A stretch of 64,000 nucleotides of DNA from Pseudomonas sp. PIC25 (GTDB lineage Bacteria; Pseudomonadota; Gammaproteobacteria; Pseudomonadales; Pseudomonadaceae): the NCBI RefSeq assembly GCF_002286785.1, contig NZ_MUJY01000182.1, positions 1 to 64,000 of the forward strand, read 5' to 3'. The notes below the pieces were generated by a model that saw only the letters and a list, made by a program, of their open reading frames with translations, was not told the DNA's origin and did not search any database. This document shows positions 1-7,575 of the stretch, one piece after another. Each line of letters begins with the position of its first letter. The stretch's first letter is position 1. Both the position numbers and the translations under genes were made by a program.

Positions 1-222
1 ACGACCACCCGCCCCGTGCTTTACACCAATACCCGCCTCAGCTCGGACGAGCTATTCGAAGCCGGGCAGGAACGTTTGAACGCGGCGCAGCAGTTGGCGC
101 TGGTGCTGTATTGCAACGAGCCGCAGTTGGACAACGGCGAGGTGTTCGCGGCGTTCCGTCTGCTGCTGGGTGACGCAGCGGGGTTGTATGCGGCGGCGTT
201 CGAACGGTTGCCGAGCGATTGA
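1..222 (+). CDS. Hypothetical protein, 5'-truncated by window edge
   Basis: The reading frame is open from the first base and ends at TGA 220-222, so only the C-terminal 73 residues are visible. They are mostly helical, with Leu/Ala-rich stretches, no membrane segment and no catalytic motif. The style resembles the short uncharacterised Pseudomonas proteins of the DUF3077/DUF6124 kind, but I cannot confirm that from sequence alone. It converges on the lanthanide-type dehydrogenase gene, from which it is separated by a terminator. Function unknown. Confidence 0.6.
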   Translation, partial: TTTRPVLYTNTRLSSDELFEAGQERLNAAQQLALVLYCNEPQLDNGEVFAAFRLLLGDAAGLYAAAFERLPSD

Positions 223-340
223 AATCTTCTACTCGGCAACAAGTAGCTCAGGTGAGTACTCACCGTAGATTGTATTCCTAACACGGCACGGGTTGAGCTC
301 GTCTTCAAAGTCGTCAAGTACGCTCCCGCATTCGCATAAA

Positions 341-370
341 AAGAAAAAGGCCGGCTATCCAGCCGGCCTT
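341..370 (-). terminator. Rho-independent terminator of the PedH-like gene
   Basis: Perfect 10-bp stem AAGGCCGGCT / AGCCGGCCTT with a 4-nt loop. On the minus strand it is followed by TTTTTCTTTTTAT. It lies 17 nt beyond the dehydrogenase stop codon. The remaining 223-340 segment contains nothing else I can identify. Confidence 0.9.
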
Positions 371-387
371 CTTCCACCGCGTTCAAC

Positions 388-2163
388 TCACCGCTTGGCG
401 ACCATGTCCTTCGGCAGCTTGAAGGTCCAGACCATGCCGCCCTGGTTGAAGTCCTTGATGCGCTTGGCCACTTCGCCTCCCCACAGGGGGACCGCGCCGC
501 CCCAGCCGGAGAGGACGGAGACGTACTGCTCGCCGTCCATTTCCCAGGTGATGGGCGAGCCGATCACGCCGGAACCGGTGTTGAACTCGTAGAGTTTCTT
601 GCCGGTCTTGGCGTCGAAGGCCATCAGGAAGCCTTCCGGGTTGCCGGTGAAGACCAGGTTGCCCTTGGTGGCCAGCACTCCGCCCCACAGCGGTGCGTAG
701 TTCTTGTAGCGCCAGACTTCCTTGCCGGTCTTCGGATCGATGGCGCGCAGGACGCCGATGTAATCCTCGTTCAGCGGGTGGATGGTGAAGCCCGCGCCGA
801 GGTAGGCCGCGCCTTTCTTGTAGGCGACGCCTTCGTTCCAGATGTCCATGCCCCACTCGTTGGAGGGGACGTAGAACAGGCCGGTGTCCTGGCTGTAGGC
901 CATGGGCATCCAGTTCTTGCCGCCGAGGAAGGACGGGGCGACGAACACGGACTTGGCCTGGGCGGTATCGCCCGGAGCGTGCGGACGGTTTTCCTCGTTG
1001 TAGATCGGCCGGCCGTTCTTATCCAGGCCCTTGGCCCAGGTGATCTTGTCGACGAACGGGAAACCACGGATGAACTTGCCGTTGGTGCGGTCGAGCACGT
1101 AGAAGAAGCCGTTGCGGTCGGCGGTGGCGGCGGCCTTGACGGTCTTGCCGCCTTCTTCGTAGTTGAAGGAGATCAGCTCGTTCACGCCGTCGAAGTCCCA
1201 GCCGTCGTGCGGAGTGGACTGGAAGTGCCACTTGATCGAGCCGTCGTCCGGGTTCAGCGCCAGGCGCGAGGAGGAGAACAGGTTGTCGCCGGGGCGCAGG
1301 TGCGAGTTCCACGGCGCCGGGTTGCCAGTGCCGAACAGCAGGGAATCGGTTTCCGGATCGTAGTAGCCGCCCAGCCAGGGCGCCGCGCCGCCGGTCTTCC
1401 ACAGGTCGCCCGGCCAGCTCTTGCCGGCTTCGCCGCCGGAGATGCCATTCTCGACCGCCTTGCCGTTCTTGTAGACGTAGCCCATGTGGCCTTCCACGGT
1501 CGGGCGGGTCCAGAGCAGTTCGCCGTTCTTCGGATCGTAGGCCTCGATCTTGCCGACCACGCCGAATTCGCCGCCGGACACGCCGGTAATCAGCTTGCCC
1601 TTCACCACCAGCGGGGCGGCGGTGATGGAGTAGCCAGCCTTGTAGTCGGCGACGGTTTTCTTCCAGACCACCTTGCCGGTGTCCTTGTTCAGGGCGACCA
1701 GCTTGGCGTCCAGGGTGCCGAAGATCACCAGGTCGCCGTAGAGGGCGACACCGCGGTTGATCACGTCGCAGCAGGGCATGATGCCGTCGGGCAGGCGGGC
1801 GTCGTACTGCCAGAGTTCCTTGCCGGTGCGCGCGTCCACGGCGAACACGCGGGAGTAGGAGGCAGTGAGGTACATCACACCGTCCTTCACCATCGGCTGG
1901 GCCTGCTGGCCGCGTTGTTTCTCACCGCCGAAGGAGAAGCCCCAGACCGGCCGCAGTTGGGTCACGTTGTTGGCGTTCAAGGTGTCCAGGGTGCTGTAGC
2001 GCTGCCCTTGCAGGCCCAGGCCGTTGGTCACGACCTGATCGGGGGTTTTGGCGTCGTTGAGGATTTCCTCGTCGGTGACGGCCATGGCCGACAGGCTGGA
2101 CATCGCCATGGCGGCGCACAGTGCCGTCAGGGCGAAGGGCTTGCGAAGACCGGTGTGCTTCAT
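388..2163 (-). CDS. pedH: Lanthanide-type PQQ alcohol dehydrogenase (PedH-like)
   Basis: Periplasmic quinoprotein oxidising primary alcohols to aldehydes and passing electrons to cytochrome c550. 591 aa from ATG 2163, chosen because it begins a typical Sec signal peptide (cleavage after ...SLSAMA) and has AGAGG upstream; upstream in-frame starts lack a signal. Eight-bladed propeller with W-docking repeats and adjacent cysteines C131-C132 (vicinal disulfide near PQQ). Metal ligands E199, N281 and D323, with D325 two residues later in WDFD. That second Asp is the known mark of lanthanide-dependent quinoproteins, and the numbering matches what I recall for P. putida PedH. Transcribed alone and divergent from a binding-protein gene. 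Metal preference is inferred from this motif. Confidence 0.95.
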   Translation of the reverse strand: MKHTGLRKPFALTALCAAMAMSSLSAMAVTDEEILNDAKTPDQVVTNGLGLQGQRYSTLDTLNANNVTQLRPVWGFSFGGEKQRGQQAQPMVKDGVMYLTASYSRVFAVDARTGKELWQYDARLPDGIMPCCDVINRGVALYGDLVIFGTLDAKLVALNKDTGKVVWKKTVADYKAGYSITAAPLVVKGKLITGVSGGEFGVVGKIEAYDPKNGELLWTRPTVEGHMGYVYKNGKAVENGISGGEAGKSWPGDLWKTGGAAPWLGGYYDPETDSLLFGTGNPAPWNSHLRPGDNLFSSSRLALNPDDGSIKWHFQSTPHDGWDFDGVNELISFNYEEGGKTVKAAATADRNGFFYVLDRTNGKFIRGFPFVDKITWAKGLDKNGRPIYNEENRPHAPGDTAQAKSVFVAPSFLGGKNWMPMAYSQDTGLFYVPSNEWGMDIWNEGVAYKKGAAYLGAGFTIHPLNEDYIGVLRAIDPKTGKEVWRYKNYAPLWGGVLATKGNLVFTGNPEGFLMAFDAKTGKKLYEFNTGSGVIGSPITWEMDGEQYVSVLSGWGGAVPLWGGEVAKRIKDFNQGGMVWTFKLPKDMVAKR

Positions 2164-2277
2164 TGCGGCTACCTCTGCGGGTTCATTGTTATTGGCCGGG
2201 AAGTTTTCCCGGTCTGTCGGAAATTCTTGGTTCGGCCCGCCCGGCCAACAATTGAACGCAGTACGGATTTTTCTCAT

Positions 2278-2290
2278 CACTTGGTAGCAA
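2278..2290 (-). promoter_or_regulatory. Half-site of the alcohol-regulon box upstream of pedH
   Basis: Minus strand reads TTGCTACCAAGTG, matching half of the recurring CTACTACC-AAGG element found at the pedE/pedF promoter. It lies about 115 nt upstream of the pedH start codon, so it could be a weaker activator site. Assignment rests on similarity only. Confidence 0.35.
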
Positions 2291-2347
2291 TACCTCGCTG
2301 CAAGGCCCGCCCCTCGGGCGCTTGAGCAGGATGCCGAAAGCACGACG

Positions 2348-2361
2348 GCGACTTAAGTCGC
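2348..2361. promoter_or_regulatory. 14-bp perfect palindrome between divergent genes
   Basis: GCGACTTAAGTCGC is a perfect dyad in the 280-bp space between pedH (minus) and the binding-protein gene at 2444 (plus). It is 187 nt upstream of pedH and 83 nt upstream of the other start. Its position suggests an operator, but no regulator can be named. Confidence 0.3.
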
Positions 2362-2443
2362 AGGTCTTTGCGCGCAAAAGAGCATATCCAGGCCCGGCGC
2401 CGCGGCTTAAAAGAACCGCATCGACTGGCGAAGGAGACCTGCC

Positions 2444-3676
2444 ATGCACCGACTCATTTTCCTGATGGTCCTGTTGTTCGGCCTGGCCGCGCAGGCGGCG
2501 GAGCCGATCCGGATCGGCCTCAACTTCCCCCGCACCGGCCCGTACAAGGCCGAGGGTGTGGAACTCAAGCGCGGCGCCCTGCTGGCCATCGAGGCCATCA
2601 ACCGCGAGGGCGGCGTGCTCGGCCGGCCGCTGGAGCTGCTCAGCCTGAATTCCGCCTCCCGCGAGGAGACCGCCGAACGCAACGTGGACAAGTTCGCCCA
2701 GTTGGGCGCACGGATGGTCTTCGGCGGCGCCACCAGCGAAGAGGCGATCGCCGCCGGCAAGCGCGCCCATGCCCTGGGCATGCTCTATTTCGCCACCCTC
2801 AGCTACGCCAACGAGGTCACCGGGCGCGAAGGCCACCGCTACCTGTTCCGCGAATCGAACAGCGCCTGGATGAGCGCCCAGGTGCTTGGCGAATACCTGT
2901 CCTGGCACATGCCGAGGCGGCGCTACCACTACATCGTCCGGGACGACGCCTGGGGCCGCAGCATGGAGAGTGCCCTGCGCGCCGCCACCGGCAGCCAGGA
3001 CCGCGCCCGCCATGGCTATACGCGCATCCCCTCGCACAACGCGCGTCGCGAGGATTACGTCAAGGCGATACAGCGCGCCGCCGAGAGCGAGGCCGATGTG
3101 CTGGTGGTCATGCTGCTGGGCGAAGACCTGCTGCACAGCATCCGCCTGGCGCGCAACCTCGGCCTCGGCTCGCGCATGCAAATCATCGTGCCGAACCTGA
3201 GCAAGAGCATCGTCCAGCAGGCCGGGCCGCGTGTGATGGAGGGTGTGATCGGCACCGAGGCCTGGACCTGGCGCGTGCCGGAACTGGAAAAGAGCAGCGA
3301 GGGGCAGCGCTTCGTCGAGGCGTTCGTCAAGGCCCACCAGGAATACCCCGGCAGCGCCGCCGCCTCGGCCTACGACATCGTCCGTCAGTGGGCCGATGCG
3401 GTGCGCCGCAGCGGCAGCCTGGACAGCGAGGCGCTGATCGCGGCCCTGGAGAACCATCGCTATCAATTGCTCAAGGACGGCCAGGAGTGGCGGGCCTTCG
3501 ACCATCAGAACGTGCAGAGCATCTATGCGGTGAAGGTGAAGGCACGCGACGAGGTGATGCGCGATCCGTACAAGCAGGACTACTTCAGCATCATCCACCG
3601 CATGACCGGCGAACAGGCCGCGCCCACTTTGGAAGACTGGCAACAGGAGCGTGGCGATATGCTCAGTCTGCAGTGA
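2444..3676 (+). CDS. Periplasmic type-I binding protein (Leu/Ile/Val-binding fold)
   Basis: 410 aa with a short signal peptide (MHRLIFLMVLLFGLAAQA) followed by the start of a periplasmic-binding-protein type I domain (IRIGLNFPRTGPYKAEG...). It is related to ABC branched-chain amino-acid binding proteins and to the receptor part of ANP-like families. No permease or ATPase gene is adjacent, so it may serve a distant transporter or act as a sensor partner. The start has AAGGAGA about 8 nt upstream. A second protein of the same fold is encoded at 12728-13924, and both lie in the alcohol locus. Ligand unknown; an alcohol-related or aromatic compound is a guess. Confidence 0.8.
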   Translation: MHRLIFLMVLLFGLAAQAAEPIRIGLNFPRTGPYKAEGVELKRGALLAIEAINREGGVLGRPLELLSLNSASREETAERNVDKFAQLGARMVFGGATSEEAIAAGKRAHALGMLYFATLSYANEVTGREGHRYLFRESNSAWMSAQVLGEYLSWHMPRRRYHYIVRDDAWGRSMESALRAATGSQDRARHGYTRIPSHNARREDYVKAIQRAAESEADVLVVMLLGEDLLHSIRLARNLGLGSRMQIIVPNLSKSIVQQAGPRVMEGVIGTEAWTWRVPELEKSSEGQRFVEAFVKAHQEYPGSAAASAYDIVRQWADAVRRSGSLDSEALIAALENHRYQLLKDGQEWRAFDHQNVQSIYAVKVKARDEVMRDPYKQDYFSIIHRMTGEQAAPTLEDWQQERGDMLSLQ

Positions 3677-3738
3677 GTCGCCTATAGTGGGGAGCGCGGT
3701 GTCCGGACGGCACCGCCTCGATTACAAGGAGACGCGCC

Positions 3739-4086
3739 ATGAAATACCTCTGCCTCGTCTACAGCGACGAAAAACTGCTGCACACCCTGCCGGAAAGCCC
3801 CCGCGACGAAGAATGCCTGGCCTATGCCCAGTCGGTGCAGGCCAGCGGCCGGATGATCGCCGCCGAAGCCCTGCAACCGGTCGACACCGCCACCACGGTG
3901 CGGGTGCGCAACGGCAAGGCGAGTTACTTCGACGGCCCGTTCGCCGAAACCAAGGAGCAGCTCGCCGGCTTCTACCTGGTGGAAGCGGACGACCGCGAAC
4001 AGGCCCTGGAGATTGCCGCGAAGATCCCGGCGGCGCGGGTTGGCTGCGTGGAAGTGCGGCCGGTGCGGGAGCTGGAGGTCGGCTGA
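3739..4086 (+). CDS. YCII-related (DGPF-domain) protein
   Basis: 115 aa soluble protein with the DGPFAETKEQLAGFYLVEADD signature region near residues 61-80, typical of the YCII/DGPF family, a small dimeric alpha-beta barrel fold. Members are often next to sigma factors or in stress loci; the biochemical role is not established. Good ribosome site AAGGAGA 8 nt before ATG. It follows the binding-protein gene by 62 nt on the same strand and converges with the metallohydrolase gene, so it may be cotranscribed with the former. Confidence 0.8.
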   Translation: MKYLCLVYSDEKLLHTLPESPRDEECLAYAQSVQASGRMIAAEALQPVDTATTVRVRNGKASYFDGPFAETKEQLAGFYLVEADDREQALEIAAKIPAARVGCVEVRPVRELEVG

Positions 4087-4095
4087 GGCCGCCCG

Positions 4096-5025
4096 TCAGC
4101 GATCCACTCGCCGCAGCCGCTCGGCGGCATAGCGCGGGTACAGGTGGCTGACGCTGCGGATCAGTTCGTAGCGGGTCAAGCTGACCCCGGCGAAACGCTC
4201 GGGGATCGGCACCTGCATCAACTCGTTCATGTCGGCGCCCTTCTGCGCCCCCTGGCGCATCACGCCGTCGAGCCAGCCCAGGTAGTCGCGCATCTGGGCG
4301 AAGGGTGCGTCGTTGCGCGCCACCGGCCCGTGACCGGGGACGATCAGGGTCCAGGGCAGTTGCTCGAGGACCTTCAGGTCGTCGAGCCAGACATCCAGGC
4401 CGGGGCTGTTCGGCGTGGTCAGGGCACGCTGGTAGAACACCAGGTCGCCGGCGAACAGCACGCCGGTGGTCTCGTCGAGGATCGCCAGGTCGGCGCCGGT
4501 GTGGCCACCCAGACCGAGCAGATGCAGCCGATGTCCGCCGACCTCCAGAACGCCGGGCTCGACCGTTTCGCCGGGCAGCACCACCTCGGTGCCGCGCATC
4601 CAGTCGCCGACCAGGCGGTACATGTTGTCGGCCATGGCGTTGCCCTGCTGGCGCAACAGTTCGGCGGTGCCAGCCAGGGCCTGGATCGGCACGTCGGTGA
4701 ACGCCTGGTTGCCCAGCACATGGTCCGGATGGTGATGGGTCAGCAGCACACGCTCGACCGGCTTGTCGGTGACCTTGGCGATGGCTTGGCGCAGGGCCTC
4801 GCCGTAGCGCCGCGAGGGACCGGTGTCGATCACTACCACGCCGGCCCCGGTGACGATGAAGCCGATGTTGACGATGTTGCCGCCGTTGGCCTGGGCGAAG
4901 TTGTCCGTGCTGCCCTCCAGCAGCCAGGTGTCCTCGGCGATCTGCCGGGGCTCCAGGCGGTACTCGAGTTCCGCCCATGCCGGCAGGGTGAAACAGAGCA
5001 GCAAGGTAAGGATCAGCGGGCGCAT
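4096..5025 (-). CDS. Quinoprotein-associated metallo-beta-lactamase-fold hydrolase
   Basis: 309 aa with signal peptide (cleavage after LPAWA). The zinc motif H97-x-H99-x-D101-H102 (THHHPDH) and later GGHTGADL, AGDLVF and VPGHGPV elements are all in place, so the active site looks intact. It matches the family described as quinoprotein relay system zinc metallohydrolase 1 (SoxH-related), always found with PQQ dehydrogenases; substrate unproven. ATG 5025 lies four bases after the stop of the small membrane ORF at 5030-5122, so translation is probably coupled. Last gene of the run pedF - binding protein - SoxYZ-like - small ORF - hydrolase. Confidence 0.9.
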   Translation of the reverse strand: MRPLILTLLLCFTLPAWAELEYRLEPRQIAEDTWLLEGSTDNFAQANGGNIVNIGFIVTGAGVVVIDTGPSRRYGEALRQAIAKVTDKPVERVLLTHHHPDHVLGNQAFTDVPIQALAGTAELLRQQGNAMADNMYRLVGDWMRGTEVVLPGETVEPGVLEVGGHRLHLLGLGGHTGADLAILDETTGVLFAGDLVFYQRALTTPNSPGLDVWLDDLKVLEQLPWTLIVPGHGPVARNDAPFAQMRDYLGWLDGVMRQGAQKGADMNELMQVPIPERFAGVSLTRYELIRSVSHLYPRYAAERLRRVDR

Positions 5026-5029
5026 GGTG

Positions 5030-5122
5030 CTATCCCTGCAATGACATGACGAAGGGCAGGCTGACCGCCGCTACGAGACCCAGCACAGGGACCAGCAACG
5101 GGATGAAGCGGGACAGGTTCAT
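5030..5122 (-). CDS. 30-residue single-pass membrane peptide (new small ORF)
   Basis: Starts ATG 5122, ends TAG 5030-5032. Residues 8-26 (PLLVPVLGLVAAVSLPFVM) form one hydrophobic segment after MNLSRFI. A very strong ribosome site, AAGGAGACGCC, directly precedes ATG and is better than that of the two flanking genes. The stop is four bases from the hydrolase start. The reading frame sits exactly between the SoxYZ-like carrier and the hydrolase, 35 nt after the former. Ribosome site, position and a coherent membrane helix argue for a real gene. It could instead be a leader peptide coupling hydrolase translation. Function unknown. Confidence 0.7.
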   Translation of the reverse strand: MNLSRFIPLLVPVLGLVAAVSLPFVMSLQG

Positions 5123-5157
5123 GGCGTCTCCTTCTGATCTGGAGCTTCTTGGGCTTT

Positions 5158-5907
5158 CTAGAAATCGGCTTCGAACTCGTTACCGCTGTTGTCGCGCAAC
5201 CACAGCCGCGTCGGCTCGTCGCCGCGTACTTCGAAGGTCAGCGAGGGGTTCTCGGACACCGCCGGGAACAGCTCGAGCCGGCCCAGCACGCTGCCGTCTG
5301 CCGAACGCAGCTCGGCCTGGTCGAGGTAGAACTCGGGAATGCCGCCAACTAGGCCGTTGTCCATCGGATGGGAGACTTCCAGGCGCAACCGGTCGAATTC
5401 GCCGCGCGGGAAACGCCCGCCCAGCACCTGGCCGAGGCGATCCTCCCAACCCTCCTGGGCGCGCACCACACTGGGTGCGGTACAGCCGCCGCCGGCGGCA
5501 TCGACCCGCGCCGAAGCGACATGCCAGACTCCGTCGCGGGTCAGCACCGCGGCACGGATCGGCGTGGCCTGCTCGACACGGATGCGGATCGCCAGCAACG
5601 GGCGCAGGCGTGGCCCGGGATGGAAGGTAAAAATGTGCGGGATGGGGTTCAGCTCGGCCCAGGCCATGATCTTCACCACCTCGCCGTCGAGGGCGCTGGC
5701 GTCGATGTGGATCGGCACCTGCCGCGCATCTTCGGCGAACGGCGGCACTTCCAGGCGCACCCGCTGATCGAAGACCACGGGCGCCCCATCCAGCAGACGG
5801 CGGTGGTAGAAGTCCCACATGGCCGACTGCAACGGGTCCTTGCCCTCGGCGGGCAGGTGTCCCGACAGGCCTAGCAGGGCCAGCAGCAGCAGGCTACGCA
5901 TATCCAT
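5158..5907 (-). CDS. Quinoprotein-associated fused SoxYZ-like carrier
   Basis: 249 aa with an N-terminal signal peptide. The first half resembles SoxY and ends in GGGC with C142, apparently the only cysteine in the protein; the second half (about 160-249) resembles SoxZ. In sulfur oxidation SoxYZ carries the substrate on that cysteine, so this protein probably carries a covalent intermediate or relay group in the periplasm. What it carries in alcohol oxidation is not known. It stands between the MxaJ-like binding protein (62 nt upstream) and the small membrane ORF. Confidence 0.88.
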   Translation of the reverse strand: MDMRSLLLLALLGLSGHLPAEGKDPLQSAMWDFYHRRLLDGAPVVFDQRVRLEVPPFAEDARQVPIHIDASALDGEVVKIMAWAELNPIPHIFTFHPGPRLRPLLAIRIRVEQATPIRAAVLTRDGVWHVASARVDAAGGGCTAPSVVRAQEGWEDRLGQVLGGRFPRGEFDRLRLEVSHPMDNGLVGGIPEFYLDQAELRSADGSVLGRLELFPAVSENPSLTFEVRGDEPTRLWLRDNSGNEFEADF

Positions 5908-5969
5908 CGCCGACTCCCCTCAGAGTGGGTGACGCGCCCTCGACTCGGGTTGGGACATTCCACCCCGAC

Positions 5970-6851
5970 TCACTGAACGTCCTGATAAAGACCCGGCAGC
6001 TCGTAACGCAGCCCTTCGGCCTCGTAGAGTTTCTTGACCTTGCCGTCGAGGATCAGCCCTTCGAGCACCTCCTCCACCGCGTAGGCCAACTGGCGGTTGC
6101 TTTCGTGTACCGCCATGCCGATGTCCCATACCTGCCGGCCCATGTCCGGGTAGGCGTTTTCCGCCGCCTTCAGCTTCGCGTCGCCGGAATGGCTGAGCAG
6201 CCAGTCCAGCTCGCCGCGCAGGCCCATCACCGCATCCACCTTGGCCGCGCGCATGGCGGCGAAGGCTTCGGTAGGGGTACGGAAATGCTGGGTATGGCCG
6301 CTGAGCCGGCCGCCCATCACGGACGACAGATAGAACGAGGGCACGCTCTCCAGCTCCACCCCGATAGGGTGGTACTGGAACACCGCGATGCTCGGCACGT
6401 CCTTCAGCCGGCGGGTGTCGTAGACCACCTGCCAGCACTCGCGCTGGTAGGGGCCGAACATGGCTACCCGCTCGTTGATCAGCTCGCCCAGTTCGTTGCG
6501 CTTGAAGGTGAAGTCTCGGTCGTAGGGCACGCGCATCATCAGGTCCGCGTGCTCGTTCGGGCGCAGGTAGTGGCCCTTCCAGATGTAGTTGCGCAGGTCG
6601 TCGTCGAGCTTTTCGCCGGGCTCCATCCAGAGCAGCTCCAGCTTCAGCCCAAGGCCCTCGGCAAGCGCCCCGGCCACGGCGACGTCGACTCCGCGCGGCT
6701 GACCGTCCTGCTTGTAGCTGTAAGGGGGGAAGTCCTGGTACACCGCGACCTTGAGTACGCCCGAGGCGACGATGTCGTCATACGGGCGAATCTGTGCCAG
6801 GGCCTGCTGCCCGGCGAGCAGCAGGCTGAACAGCAGGACGAACAGGCGCAT
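5970..6851 (-). CDS. Quinoprotein-associated MxaJ-like periplasmic binding protein
   Basis: 293 aa, signal peptide cleaved after QQALA, then a type II solute-binding fold (VASGVLKVAVYQDFPPYSY, GVDVAVAGALAEGLG). It belongs to the family annotated as quinoprotein dehydrogenase-associated ABC substrate-binding protein, related to MxaJ/XoxJ of methylotrophs. Those are thought to help dehydrogenase maturation and not to import nutrients. ATG is 4 nt after the cytochrome c stop codon, so the two are translated together. No cognate permease is adjacent, consistent with a chaperone-like role. Confidence 0.88.
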   Translation of the reverse strand: MRLFVLLFSLLLAGQQALAQIRPYDDIVASGVLKVAVYQDFPPYSYKQDGQPRGVDVAVAGALAEGLGLKLELLWMEPGEKLDDDLRNYIWKGHYLRPNEHADLMMRVPYDRDFTFKRNELGELINERVAMFGPYQRECWQVVYDTRRLKDVPSIAVFQYHPIGVELESVPSFYLSSVMGGRLSGHTQHFRTPTEAFAAMRAAKVDAVMGLRGELDWLLSHSGDAKLKAAENAYPDMGRQVWDIGMAVHESNRQLAYAVEEVLEGLILDGKVKKLYEAEGLRYELPGLYQDVQ

Positions 6852-6855
6852 GGGC

Positions 6856-7293
6856 CTACTCCGAGACGGCGACGCTTTCCAGGTAGGTACGGATCGCCCA
6901 GAGCGCTTCCTGGCTCAGGTAATCGGCCATCCGCGGCATGTACACGGCGCCGTCGCGCACCGCACCGTTGATCACCCGCTCCTTGAACCACTCGTCGCCT
7001 TCGAGGCCGGCTTCGAGATAACGCAGGTCAGGGGCGATGCCGCCGGAGATGGCTTCCAGGCCATGGCAACGGGCGCAGTTCTGGTTGTAGGCGGAAGTAC
7101 CGATCTCGACGGCCTTGGCGTGCTTCTCGTAGGGTTCGCGGTAAGGGTTCTCGTCGCGCCACTCGGTGCCCAGTTGCTCCAGGTCGGAAGTGTTGACCGC
7201 CTGCGGGGTGACGTCGCCATGACCCATCACCAACCCGGAAGCGCTCAGAATCCCTGCGCCGATCAGTGCACGCCATGCGATGTTCTTGTTCAT
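6856..7293 (-). CDS. pedF: Cytochrome c550 of the alcohol dehydrogenase (PedF/ExaB)
   Basis: 145 aa, signal peptide MNKNIAWRALIGAGILSASGLVMG. One haem site C73-A-R-C76-H77; M119 or M122 in YMPRMADYL is the likely sixth ligand. In P. putida and P. aeruginosa the homologue takes electrons from the PQQ dehydrogenase and passes them towards the terminal oxidase. It is first in a five-gene minus-strand run and divergent from the calcium-type dehydrogenase at 7576, with which it shares a 282-bp promoter region. Confidence 0.93.
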   Translation of the reverse strand: MNKNIAWRALIGAGILSASGLVMGHGDVTPQAVNTSDLEQLGTEWRDENPYREPYEKHAKAVEIGTSAYNQNCARCHGLEAISGGIAPDLRYLEAGLEGDEWFKERVINGAVRDGAVYMPRMADYLSQEALWAIRTYLESVAVSE

Positions 7294-7405
7294 AACTTCA
7301 CCCTCTTCGTAATGCTGTGCAAGGCCAGGCGCCCCGGCGGAGCGCGTTGAATCGAATCTTAGGAAGGGCGGCGTTATCCCAGTATCCTGCTTTGGTTTTC
7401 AGCGA

Positions 7406-7423
7406 CTACTCCCTTGGTAGTAG
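7406..7423. promoter_or_regulatory. Palindromic alcohol-regulon box in the pedF/pedE divergent promoter
   Basis: CTACTCCCTTGGTAGTAG is an imperfect inverted repeat (CTACTnCCnnGGnAGTAG). It sits 112 nt from the pedF start and 152 nt from the pedE start, within 7294-7575, which holds no other gene. It is the most symmetrical copy of an element that recurs upstream of other units in the locus, so it is the best candidate operator for a LuxR-type regulator such as ErbR or PedR2. Binding is inferred. Confidence 0.55.
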
Positions 7424-7575
7424 GGCGTACGACCAAGGCCAAGGGATGAGCCATCCGGGAATCTTTCCCGCTCTTCGCGGGAGCTTTTCCGTATCGGCTC
7501 GAGGAGGCGGCGAGCAGTATCGATTCGCCGGACGCCACCGGGCGCCCGGCCGAATCGACATGGGGAACCGCACAC

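Noticed and set aside
778-2325. Open frame of about 515 codons on the plus strand across pedH
   Set aside because: It is antisense to a clear quinoprotein gene, composed of Val/Ala/Gly/His-rich text typical of GC-rich shadow frames, with no family motif.
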